Of a DNA stretch of 64,000 nucleotides, positions 55,701 through 62,042 are shown piece after piece (positions within the stretch are counted from its first letter, which is position 1; the number at the start of each line of letters is the position of its first letter). The DNA comes from Endozoicomonas sp. 8E (lineage in GTDB: Bacteria; Pseudomonadota; Gammaproteobacteria; Pseudomonadales; Endozoicomonadaceae): the NCBI RefSeq assembly GCF_032883915.1, contig NZ_CP120717.1, positions 2,239,697 to 2,303,696 of the forward strand. Reading direction: 5' to 3'. Under the pieces are notes generated by a model, which saw nothing but the letters and a program-made list of their open reading frames with translations, did no database searches and was not told where the DNA came from. The position numbers were made by a program, and so were the translations under genes.

Positions 55701-56459
55701 GTAGGCAGTGGTGGCGGCTGCGAAAAGCACCTCATCATTGACAAACAGCGATTGACCCAGCTGCTGCAGTTCAGGAGATTGGTCGCCTGCAGCGATAAGA
55801 CGCATAAAAGTGCGCCCGTTCACTTTCACTTGCTCGACTTCAATAGCGGCAAGAGTAACGAAGTCATGGCTTGCGCCAAGGTTTCCCGCTCTTTCATTGG
55901 CACCTTTCAGCACTCCGGCCAGGTGTTCGGGACTGGCGATTTTTGTCAAAGGTTCCAGATGCAGGTGTCCAGCTAATTGAGCGCGAACAGTTGCAACTGA
56001 GTCAGGATCGATCATCCCGATTCTGACTTCAATGAGCAGTAGGTTGTCTTTAAGGCAATGAGTAAACCTGAAGATCTCCTCATTAGCGACCTTCAGAACT
56101 TTGGTGTATTTCTGAGCAACGCCGTTCTCGCCTGTTTCAAACTGATCAACACTGGAAACGCCCCCTTCGATGCCGGAAAGAACGTCTGTGAAGCCCGTGG
56201 AAGGAACGTCGTAGTCAGCCCCGGCCTGATCCTGATCGGGGTAAGTGGTTGTAAAGGATTTGGGTATTGGCTGCTGGTCATCACCCAAGGTTGGCCAAAC
56301 CATAACCTCGCTCTGGATAAACTCCAGATGTCCATTGCCCGGAATATCGGCAGATTTTGTCTGTAGCCTGCGATCGGCCAGTGCCTGTGTACCAATCATG
56401 GAAGAACTGATTGCAATGGCCACTGCAAGGCTCAATGCATCGGGGCGAGCCGTTGTCAT
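49695..56459 (-). CDS. g9: giant exported paralogue, 2254 aa, tail from repeat element
   Basis: ATG at 56457-56459 after CTGAGGTAGTAGA. The signal peptide has core LAVAIAISSSMIG, ending A-L-A. The middle (about 450-1586) has two W-type repeats, 54798-54875 (LGVDDWDDTLSPEEQ) and 54249-54326 (LGTDHWDDTRPLEEQ), each with acidic units (PTRKDD, NNEDDL). An F-type repeat (LNIQDFDSNTNIDAQQ), a degenerate Y-type repeat (LCIEDYKDDASEDEQ), the pivot LGPKPRYVLDRE and the EHDRKS block follow. The C-module is consensus. The tail stops early: after AAVHG the codons for HPQ and the TAA come from the MITE-like sequence, replacing the usual DKRNAPQSSF tail. Function unknown. Confidence 0.95.
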   Translation of the reverse strand: MTTARPDALSLAVAIAISSSMIGTQALADRRLQTKSADIPGNGHLEFIQSEVMVWPTLGDDQQPIPKSFTTTYPDQDQAGADYDVPSTGFTDVLSGIEGGVSSVDQFETGENGVAQKYTKVLKVANEEIFRFTHCLKDNLLLIEVRIGMIDPDSVATVRAQLAGHLHLEPLTKIASPEHLAGVLKGANERAGNLGASHDFVTLAAIEVEQVKVNGRTFMRLIAAGDQSPELQQLGQSLFVNDEVLFAAATTAYAQVHVLGEELRYEALNDLLSYHKPVGYVVHVEDDTKAYPVPAGYPKLEVEQASEEIIVFRGQKQNPIDIAFVESHYQLWDVYSVKALTAEVKKARIKNYQYVIRSRQMALLEELAAELAAQQDAGLDLDKLSKLTYYESLQQALISATPDGTDEFEFATGHIREASSVITPTWVQFQLIKNFSFKPVLKNLLTNHNFVQNIQNLMPYVTDMINAVAVGKGTKFSRKVTGDIARQMLEMVSTLEKFRARETELTAKQVTDSSADATKARHAHMAAVLGVDDWDDTLSPEEQARLLRKKIDEMNQSVAATFIGTELALEQAVKKTLAAIEGQLGIVSDNENDLGGRTEFILQHLQQHPDQTGELFGDKLTIIEGQLGLAPTRKDDPAVRQKTIRMHLLLRLAKVGQQPHFQHQYQQKLEAKRSFLQKLQHMVNLLPTIDKNLRDTAAKARVDINTQLAAELGTDHWDDTRPLEEQERIIREKILDIKRSPDEKDAETGQPWQEAVKARLAPIKSRLGITLNNEDDLDTFYQSIQQQLQQRAKPNNVVIQNSLTDFERKLGLASDNGKNPEVRRQVIQQNLRQHLAWVTQQLRQQQDSRTDAEIKARYTTLAAHLNIQDFDSNTNIDAQQEQLLKKLTTMKARDERQRQQIKTMYAQYELLLQKIQTTSEQPDPEDFYNRAKKGVLAAMPGVELSDDITPEGLKALELAVHSRLLRLSDLEQEMGQTPGHPGVRPEVLATLTVLEKALKMDDLNGEDDVYKRRNAISKEMELYMPKVGQKAEKEALEILEKVEEIFKIEVNKDDHKAARLERIFTKLNTGDFSESMVDELEDTLWQEDFPPVREKWETKLEKLKGRLSFYIEIPDLNERIIREDRKMLEAIEEELNIDISENPAKRRRDMDFIAELASDLKVEFEEGASLNDQKDALRDKILALREELNNLFDNEELTRETHNEIARLLCIEDYKDDASEDEQASVIEDTLRELDAEICMVSWPNIYDRIEAIENELDRQIARLGPKPRYVLDRELAVARQAIQEAESEQEAARQKLDAIRRRQWVFAQSDLQPVPDEDDTSLNQAMKHVQTELGLPAGDEKTFKERLDDIKHFLSVCSAERRDEVIEKTTKAMNIQIKGELGLPEEADYFSANKASEKTYGLDETYAIEGELPLARKKYNRVTKFLLEHDRKSTEVAHAMLEKAVAQENLDRKKKPFGNSENTDNEANTIHKNEIAMLDSALNQKSEAVSIAKKALANQEALLGTAEKAMGLKPDPADTNKQRINALRNKLVQLGGHDGTGGKIQQLTQEQVRLEREIENRQADLERMKETLKAAQEAVENDGGPFQFSPGQVNVLAAINTFTQQHSLRQQALDAALGLAESAVNSGKRIPDLATFDFDDEFAPIHLQAVVGDDLTFNQASRIVQLFKNLKASFPPSPAEPLEGQPQNLIEQVQALADRARNEMKTGAQQYDDEIRSMSKRAIHFVEHEPGDLKGFSEYFAAHSASGNKIITLLRERLISKIELENYMKAVRGVDGYQTVDEFEHFLGYRHGVNVPHFKAVVRMLSDKGTEEFMHSAFPPVTVTATDPAAMKESVAGMKEYAVAVIANYVLDDIAFDNGRRTAAFLANVQDTLTPYANAAGLSETELIKAIHSTLMWAHAAAVEQQLDDYWVKPSAFLVQAVTWYFSSYKPLLVTHTAWQAKALSLSNMSFLYLLDLTNRGDYLHRVLTPFQHWLERYGVDLDRTSQYAYHSGIEQISEVGGLAMPLGKAASSVILLKTGSALFARQHNANPHRYRSISRLVPEIVKSMGSGQGVQVPLLNRVTPQKVKTMASATAGLVLAPVATIGAYAHSLISGFTYAQTFGFALASSLTFDFFMNDNKMLNQWLGGPIGRSLDRINRWRGLGETDDEYLKRTAIAPPQGFSETDEAYANRVKANNTIPGWTRQENYLQFRERHDRTMKLFENGWEKYFRENVPKWSFSHAESIPYFYTLGTYYEWRRGDDNKAAVHGHPQ
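54249..54875 (-). repeat. Two W-type repeats in g9
   Basis: Copies of 26 codons at 54798-54875 and 54249-54326, 549 bp (183 codons) apart. The second has H for D before the tryptophan (TDHWDDT), showing drift inside the motif while W and both following acidic residues stay. Confidence 0.8.
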
Positions 56460-56555
56460 TCTACTACCTCAGAGCTGAGTATTTTTATTACCGTGAAAAG
56501 AGATTGCTGGTCGGCGAGGAAGCAACTTTTAAAATCGCTCGTGGCTGTTAGTCGC
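56460..56555 (-). promoter_or_regulatory. g10/g9 spacer, 96 bp
   Basis: Leader next to g9 (CTTTTCACGGTAATAAAAATACTCAGC, then TCTGAGGTAGTAGA). Beyond it lies one degenerate unit of the minisatellite family (AGCGATTTTAAAAG preceded by AACAGCCACG). A second unit lies inside the end of g10. No terminator. Confidence 0.5.
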
Positions 56556-59500
56556 TCATGGCTGTTCCGGTAAGCTGAAATATTCACCAGTATCGTGATG
56601 GTCTGCTGAGGTCGCAGTTGGAAAGCTTGATTGGGGGGCATTTCTCTTATCATGAACGTGAACTTTCTGATCATCACCCATTTGGCATTTGTAAAAGGCT
56701 CCAAGAGTGTAGAAGTAAGGAATACTTTCTGCATGGGAGAATGACCATCTCGGGACATTTTCCATGAAGTATTGCTCCCAGCCATTCTCAAACAGTTTCA
56801 TGGTGCGATCACGGCGTTCACGGAACTGCAGATAATTTTCCTGTCGAGTCCAGCCAGACATCGTGTTGTTGGCTTTAGCACGGTTTGCATAGGCTTCATC
56901 GGTTTCACTGAAGCGTTGAGGCGAAGCAATAGCCGTACGTTGCAAATAGGTATCTTGCGTTTCCCCCACACCTGTCCAGCGATTAATCTTGTCAAGACTT
57001 CGGCCCAGAGGCCCGCCCAGCCACTGAGTGAGCATTTTGTTGTCGTTTATAAAGAAGTCGAAAGTGAGACTCGACGCCAGAGCGAATCCCAGGGTTTGAG
57101 CATAGGTGAACCCGGATATAAGTCCGTGGGCGTATGCTCCGACAGTGGCTGCCGGACCCAGTACCAGGCCGACGGTGGCTGAAGCCAGGGTTTTCACTTT
57201 TTGTGGAGTTATCCTGTGCAGCAGCGGTATCTGAACTCCCTGTCCTGAACCCATGGATTTCACTATTTCCGGCACCAGCCGGGAAATGCTGCGATAACGA
57301 TGAGGATTGGCATTGTGCTGTCGGGCAAATAACATAGAGCCGGTTTTCAATAGAATCACTGAGGACGCGGCTTTACCCATTGGCATGGCCAGCCCGCCCA
57401 CTTCAGAGATTTGTTCAATGCCACTGTGGTAGGCATATTGCCCGGTTCGGTCAAGATCAACACCTAAGCATTCCAGCCAGTGCTGGAAAGGTGTCAGCAT
57501 CCTGTGCAGATAATCCCCCCTGTTGGTCAGGTCCAGCAGATAGAGGAACGACATGTTTGAGAGGGACAGGGCGCTAGCCTGCGAGAGGGTCTGAGTCGCC
57601 AGTAGCGGTTTGTAGCTGGAGTAATACCAGGTCACAGCCTGTACCAGGAAGGCGGAAGGTTTGACCCAGTAATCCGACAGCTGCCGTTCAACCGCTGCGG
57701 CGTGAGCCTGCATCAATGTGTCGTGGATAGCCTGGATCAGGTCTGATTCAGACAGACCGGCAGCATGGGCGTAAGGTGTCAGGGTTTCCTGAATATTGGC
57801 CAGAAATACTGCCGTTCTGCGGCCGTTGTCAAAGGCAATATCGTCAAGAACATAATTGGTGATGACCGCAGCTGCATACTCTTTCATGCCGACAACAGAC
57901 TCTTTCATGCCCGCCGGGCCATTGGCAGACAGGGCCACAGGGTTAAAGGCCATCTGCATGAATTCCTCAGCACCTCTGTCGGACAGCATCTGGACAATGC
58001 TATTGAAGTGAGGCAAATTGACGCGGTGTTTGTAGCCAAGGAAATGTTCAAATTCATCCGCTGTCTGATAACCATCGACACCTCTGACGGCTTTCATGTA
58101 GTTCTCAAGTTCAACCTTGCTGATCAGACCTTCACGCAGCAGAGTGATGATCTTGTTTGCACTGGCATAACTGGCAGCCAGGTATTCCGGGAAGCTGTTC
58201 AGGTCTCCCGGTTCATAGTCGACGTAGTGAATGGCTGTTTTGGCCATGCCGTGGATTTCGTCGTCGTATTGTTTAGCTCCGCTTTGCAGCTCATCCCTGG
58301 CCCTGCTTACCAGTTGTCGGATTATTTTCAGGACATTCGAAGGCTGATTTTCTAAAGGCTCGAAAAGGGGGACCGGGAAAGTCTTCTTCAAACTCTTGAA
58401 AATTTTCACAATCCGATTGGCCTGATCAAACGTCAGAGCGTCTCCGGCCAATGCCCGCAGGTGAACCGGTGCCAACTCTTCGTCAAAATCGAAAGTCGTC
58501 AAGTCGGGTATGACTTCACCACTTTCCAGGGCTAATTCTGCCAGACTCATGGCGGCTTCCAGGGCTTGTTTCTTGAGTGAGTGCTGCTGTGTGAATGTGT
58601 GGATAGCGTCCAGAACTTCTGCCTGCTCCGGCGTGTACTGGAAGGGGCCGTCATCATTTTCGACGGCTTTCCCGGCTGCCCTGAGGGCATCCTTCATTCT
58701 CTCAATGTCTGCTTTCCTGACTTCAATCTCAGCTTTCAGACGGGCCTGTTCCCGGGTCTTGCTGCCAGTACTCTCATCGCCGTCTGGTTGTAACATTGCC
58801 TCCAGTTTTTGCTGAGCAATCTCCAGCTCACTTTCAGCTTCTTCTATTGTCCGGCTGGCTTTGGCTACCTCACGATCAAGAACGAATCGGGGTTTAGGTC
58901 CCAGGTGAGCCATGTGCTTGTCAAGCTCATCTTCTATGGCCGCGATACGCTCATTAACGGTAGGCTGACCGGCACTGTCAACTTCATCATTCAGCTCTCG
59001 GAGTTTTAGTCCAATCAGACTTTGCTGGTAAATGAGATCGGCATCTTCTTCATAACCCTCGATGTTGAGTGGACGAGCAATTTCATTGTTCATATCTTTT
59101 CTGAAACCATTGTCGTCATAGAAGCCTTCTACTTTTTTCCTTAATTCCAGAATTTTTTCTCTCAGGGCATTCTTCTGGTCATCCAGGCTGGTATCTTTTT
59201 TTAATTCCAGTTTCAGATCATCGGCCAGTTTAGCAACGAAATGCTTGCCTCTTTCTTTAGCAGCAGTGTTTTCCCTGATGTCGATGTTCAGCTTGTTCTC
59301 TACAGCTCTTAGTATCTCTTTTTGATTTTCTATGGCTCGCTCATCCACTTCTTCGACATAAAAGGCGAGAATCCCATCAATTCCCCCCCGTTTTACTCCT
59401 CTTATTTCGAACATAGCTACTTTCCAGGGGTAATAATCTGTACCTTCCAGCGCTTTTTCGTTTATGTCATCGTCCGTAAGCCCGGCACGAAGCCTATCAA

Positions 59501-61919
59501 CTCTTTCTGTGTTGTCATCACCTTCATTGGTTTTTCTGTTGAGTGCTTCTTCTAACTCTTCCAGTATCTCCAGAGCCTCTTTCTCTGCCTCCGTAAGCCT
59601 TGCACGAAGCCTGACAACTCTTTCTGTGTTGTCATCACCTTCATTGGCTTTTATGTTGACTATTTCTTCTAACCCTTCCAGTGTTTCCAGGGCCTCTTTC
59701 TCTGCCGCCTGCCTGGCCTTTGTGATAGATGTCTGAATTGCCTTGGAAATGGCGTCACGACGGTAATAGACATCGGCCTTGCTATTGAGGTCATCCATCG
59801 CCAGGGCTTTTTCCACGGCAGCCAGTTTCTCAAGGACTAACGGCATGGCTTTGGGGTGGCCTGGTGTTCTGATGTCTTCCAGTTCCTGTTTCAAAGTTGC
59901 ATAGCGAGCTTTTATTTCGGCTTCGTTTTCAGCACTTGTTCCGGTGCCCGGTTGCTGAAGGTGTTGCTGAATGGTCTGGTGGCGGGCTTTCAGATCAGCT
60001 TCGTTGACCGGGAGGAGCTGATTTTTAATCAAAGCCGCTCCGCAGATGCCATCCACTTTCTTTAAGAGGCGTCCGGCTTGCTCACCTGTTGGTTGGCTGT
60101 CATCCCAGTCATCTATGCCAAGTTGTGTTGCTATTTTAGAGTGCTGAGCCTTTATGACTTTTGAACTGGCATCATAAACTTGTTGTTCCAGCAGAGGGCA
60201 TTGCCTGACCTCCTGCATAAGTGTCTTTACCAGAGTTTTCTGATCTTGCAGCTTAGCAAGAGTCCATGCATGTTTAGCCTTAACTTTCTGATAGATTTGT
60301 TGCAATTCCAGTTTTTTCTCATCACTGGCATCGGCTCTACCCGATTCAATCTCTAACTTGTGTTTGAACACGACGAGCTCGGCTTCCTCACTATATAGCT
60401 CATCCAGTTTGCTGAACACCTCAGCCATCTGCCTGGCCCTTTCACCCAGAACTTTGGACACAAACTGTTCGTCGTCGTATAAATCATCGGTCTTTAATTT
60501 GGCGATAACGGGTATATGATCGACAATATTCTGAACAAAATGCTGGTTAGTCAGAAGATCTCTGAGTGCGGGTTTGAAGCCGAAATGTTTTTCAAGTTGA
60601 TTGTGCATCCAGATGGGTGTAATGAACGACGAAGCGACTCTGAGGTCTTCCAGTGTGACTTCAAACTCCCTTATGCTATGTATTTTATCTGGAGTGGCAC
60701 TGACCAATGCCTGATCGAGAGATTCATAGAATGCAAGCGCACCCATCGCCCGTTTATCTTTGTTTGAAAGTGTCGTCGGTTGATCCTGGTTGACTCCCTG
60801 CCGCGCAACAAATTCCTCCAGCACTGTCATCTGCCTGCTTCGAATGACGTACTGGTAGGCTCTGACCTTATGGGTTTTAACTTTTGTTAATACTGCAGGG
60901 GAGGGTTGGGGACCCTCAGCTTCCTGCCATAGGTCATAGAGCTTTTCTACAAAAGCGACATCATCCGGATTCAGCCTCTGACTATGGAAAACAATCACCT
61001 CCCCCGGAGCTTCTGCTACTTCCAGCTTCGGATAACCCGCAGGCACAGGATAAACCTTTGAGCCATCCTTGACGTGTACAACGTAGCCAACGGGTTTGCT
61101 GTGTGCCAGCAGTTCATTAAGAGCTTGCTGTTGTAAGGCTTCTCCCAGGACATGAACCTGGATATAGGCAGAAGTCGCTGCTGCCAGGAGAGCATCATCA
61201 TTGACAAAGAGTGACTGGCCCAGGCGCTCCGGTTCAGGTGGCCGATCACCCGCTGAGACAAGGCGCATGAAGGTACGCCCACCCACTTCAACCTTGTCTA
61301 CTTCAATGCCAGCCAAGGTAACATAGTGATCACTTTTGCCCAGGTTTCCCGCTCTCTTCCCGGCACCTTCAAGCAGATCGAACAGTTGTGTGGGTCTGGC
61401 AATTTTCGTTAACGGTTCCAATGATTCCATGCCAGTCAATTGAGAACGGACAGCCGCAACTGAATCCGGATCGGTCATACCGCTTCTGACTTCAATGACC
61501 AGTTCTTTTTCTTCAAGATTATGGGTAAACCTGAAGATTTCCTCATCACCCAGCTTCAGGACTTTGATGTATTTCTGAGCAACGTCATTTTCGCCTGTTT
61601 CAAACAGATCAACACTGGAAACACCCCCACAGAAATGAGAAGCAACACCTATAAAACTTTTAGCCGGCATGGCATAGGCCGCACTGACATCAGTGTAATA
61701 ACAGTAGGTGGTGGTAAAAGATCCGGGTATTGGCTGCTGGTCATCAGCTAACGTTGGCCGAACAATGATCTCACTCTGGGTAAACTCCACATGTTCATTG
61801 GTAATATCGACAGATTTTGTCTGCAGCCTGCGCTCGGCCAGTGCCTGGATACTAATGATGGAAGAGCTGATTGCAACGGCCACTGCAAGGCTTAATGCAT
61901 TGGGACAAAATTTGCTCAT
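56556..61919 (-). CDS. g10: exported paralogue, 1787 aa, read-through tail
   Basis: ATG at 61917-61919 after CTGAGGTAGTAAA. The first residues are unusual (MSKFCPNALSLAVAV), with cleavage after A-L-A. The cysteine lies before the hydrophobic core, so it is not a lipobox. The segment after TTTYC is replaced (YTDVSAAYAMPAKSF). The middle (about 450-1094) has one W-type repeat at 60045-60122 (LGIDDWDDSQPTGEQ), no F-type repeat, a 39-codon tandem duplication at 59474-59707, a divergent Y-type repeat (LNIEGYEEDADLIYQQ) and the pivot LGPKPRFVLDRE. The EHDRK block is missing. The tail keeps NAPQSSFPTATSAD but reads on into spacer sequence (DTGEYFSLPEQP), stopping within a minisatellite unit. Function unknown. 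Confidence 0.95.
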   Translation of the reverse strand: MSKFCPNALSLAVAVAISSSIISIQALAERRLQTKSVDITNEHVEFTQSEIIVRPTLADDQQPIPGSFTTTYCYYTDVSAAYAMPAKSFIGVASHFCGGVSSVDLFETGENDVAQKYIKVLKLGDEEIFRFTHNLEEKELVIEVRSGMTDPDSVAAVRSQLTGMESLEPLTKIARPTQLFDLLEGAGKRAGNLGKSDHYVTLAGIEVDKVEVGGRTFMRLVSAGDRPPEPERLGQSLFVNDDALLAAATSAYIQVHVLGEALQQQALNELLAHSKPVGYVVHVKDGSKVYPVPAGYPKLEVAEAPGEVIVFHSQRLNPDDVAFVEKLYDLWQEAEGPQPSPAVLTKVKTHKVRAYQYVIRSRQMTVLEEFVARQGVNQDQPTTLSNKDKRAMGALAFYESLDQALVSATPDKIHSIREFEVTLEDLRVASSFITPIWMHNQLEKHFGFKPALRDLLTNQHFVQNIVDHIPVIAKLKTDDLYDDEQFVSKVLGERARQMAEVFSKLDELYSEEAELVVFKHKLEIESGRADASDEKKLELQQIYQKVKAKHAWTLAKLQDQKTLVKTLMQEVRQCPLLEQQVYDASSKVIKAQHSKIATQLGIDDWDDSQPTGEQAGRLLKKVDGICGAALIKNQLLPVNEADLKARHQTIQQHLQQPGTGTSAENEAEIKARYATLKQELEDIRTPGHPKAMPLVLEKLAAVEKALAMDDLNSKADVYYRRDAISKAIQTSITKARQAAEKEALETLEGLEEIVNIKANEGDDNTERVVRLRARLTEAEKEALEILEELEEALNRKTNEGDDNTERVDRLRAGLTDDDINEKALEGTDYYPWKVAMFEIRGVKRGGIDGILAFYVEEVDERAIENQKEILRAVENKLNIDIRENTAAKERGKHFVAKLADDLKLELKKDTSLDDQKNALREKILELRKKVEGFYDDNGFRKDMNNEIARPLNIEGYEEDADLIYQQSLIGLKLRELNDEVDSAGQPTVNERIAAIEDELDKHMAHLGPKPRFVLDREVAKASRTIEEAESELEIAQQKLEAMLQPDGDESTGSKTREQARLKAEIEVRKADIERMKDALRAAGKAVENDDGPFQYTPEQAEVLDAIHTFTQQHSLKKQALEAAMSLAELALESGEVIPDLTTFDFDEELAPVHLRALAGDALTFDQANRIVKIFKSLKKTFPVPLFEPLENQPSNVLKIIRQLVSRARDELQSGAKQYDDEIHGMAKTAIHYVDYEPGDLNSFPEYLAASYASANKIITLLREGLISKVELENYMKAVRGVDGYQTADEFEHFLGYKHRVNLPHFNSIVQMLSDRGAEEFMQMAFNPVALSANGPAGMKESVVGMKEYAAAVITNYVLDDIAFDNGRRTAVFLANIQETLTPYAHAAGLSESDLIQAIHDTLMQAHAAAVERQLSDYWVKPSAFLVQAVTWYYSSYKPLLATQTLSQASALSLSNMSFLYLLDLTNRGDYLHRMLTPFQHWLECLGVDLDRTGQYAYHSGIEQISEVGGLAMPMGKAASSVILLKTGSMLFARQHNANPHRYRSISRLVPEIVKSMGSGQGVQIPLLHRITPQKVKTLASATVGLVLGPAATVGAYAHGLISGFTYAQTLGFALASSLTFDFFINDNKMLTQWLGGPLGRSLDKINRWTGVGETQDTYLQRTAIASPQRFSETDEAYANRAKANNTMSGWTRQENYLQFRERRDRTMKLFENGWEQYFMENVPRWSFSHAESIPYFYTLGAFYKCQMGDDQKVHVHDKRNAPQSSFPTATSADHHDTGEYFSLPEQP
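59474..59707 (-). repeat. Tandem 117-bp duplication in g10
   Basis: Units 59474-59590 and 59591-59707 are adjacent and in frame (39 codons each). Both encode a segment with AEKEALE.LE.LEE, N.K.NEGDDNTERV and RLRA.LT. The NEGDDNTER part is identical between units. Only one unit is present at this place in the other paralogues, so it arose in g10. Confidence 0.9.
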
Positions 61920-62042
61920 TTTACTACCTCAGAGCTAAGAATTTTTATAATGGTGAGCTGTGATTGCCATTGCAGGCGAAGAGGCGACTTTTAATCGCTC
62001 GTGGCCATCAGAGGGCCATGGTTGCAGGTAGAAATATTTCTC
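61920..62042 (-). promoter_or_regulatory. g11/g10 spacer, 123 bp
   Basis: Leader next to g10 (CACCATTATAAAAATTCTTAGC, then TCTGAGGTAGTAAA). Here the AT-rich part contains TATAAAAAT, the best -10-like match among the spacers, but a matching -35 is not obvious. The rest holds one spacer unit (CTTTTAATCGCTCGTGG) and the remains of the lost g11 tail. Confidence 0.45.

Noticed and set aside
61917-61919. Lipoprotein signal in g10 because of an early cysteine.
   Set aside because: The cysteine (residue 5) lies before the hydrophobic core, so it cannot be a lipobox cysteine; the normal A-L-A site follows.
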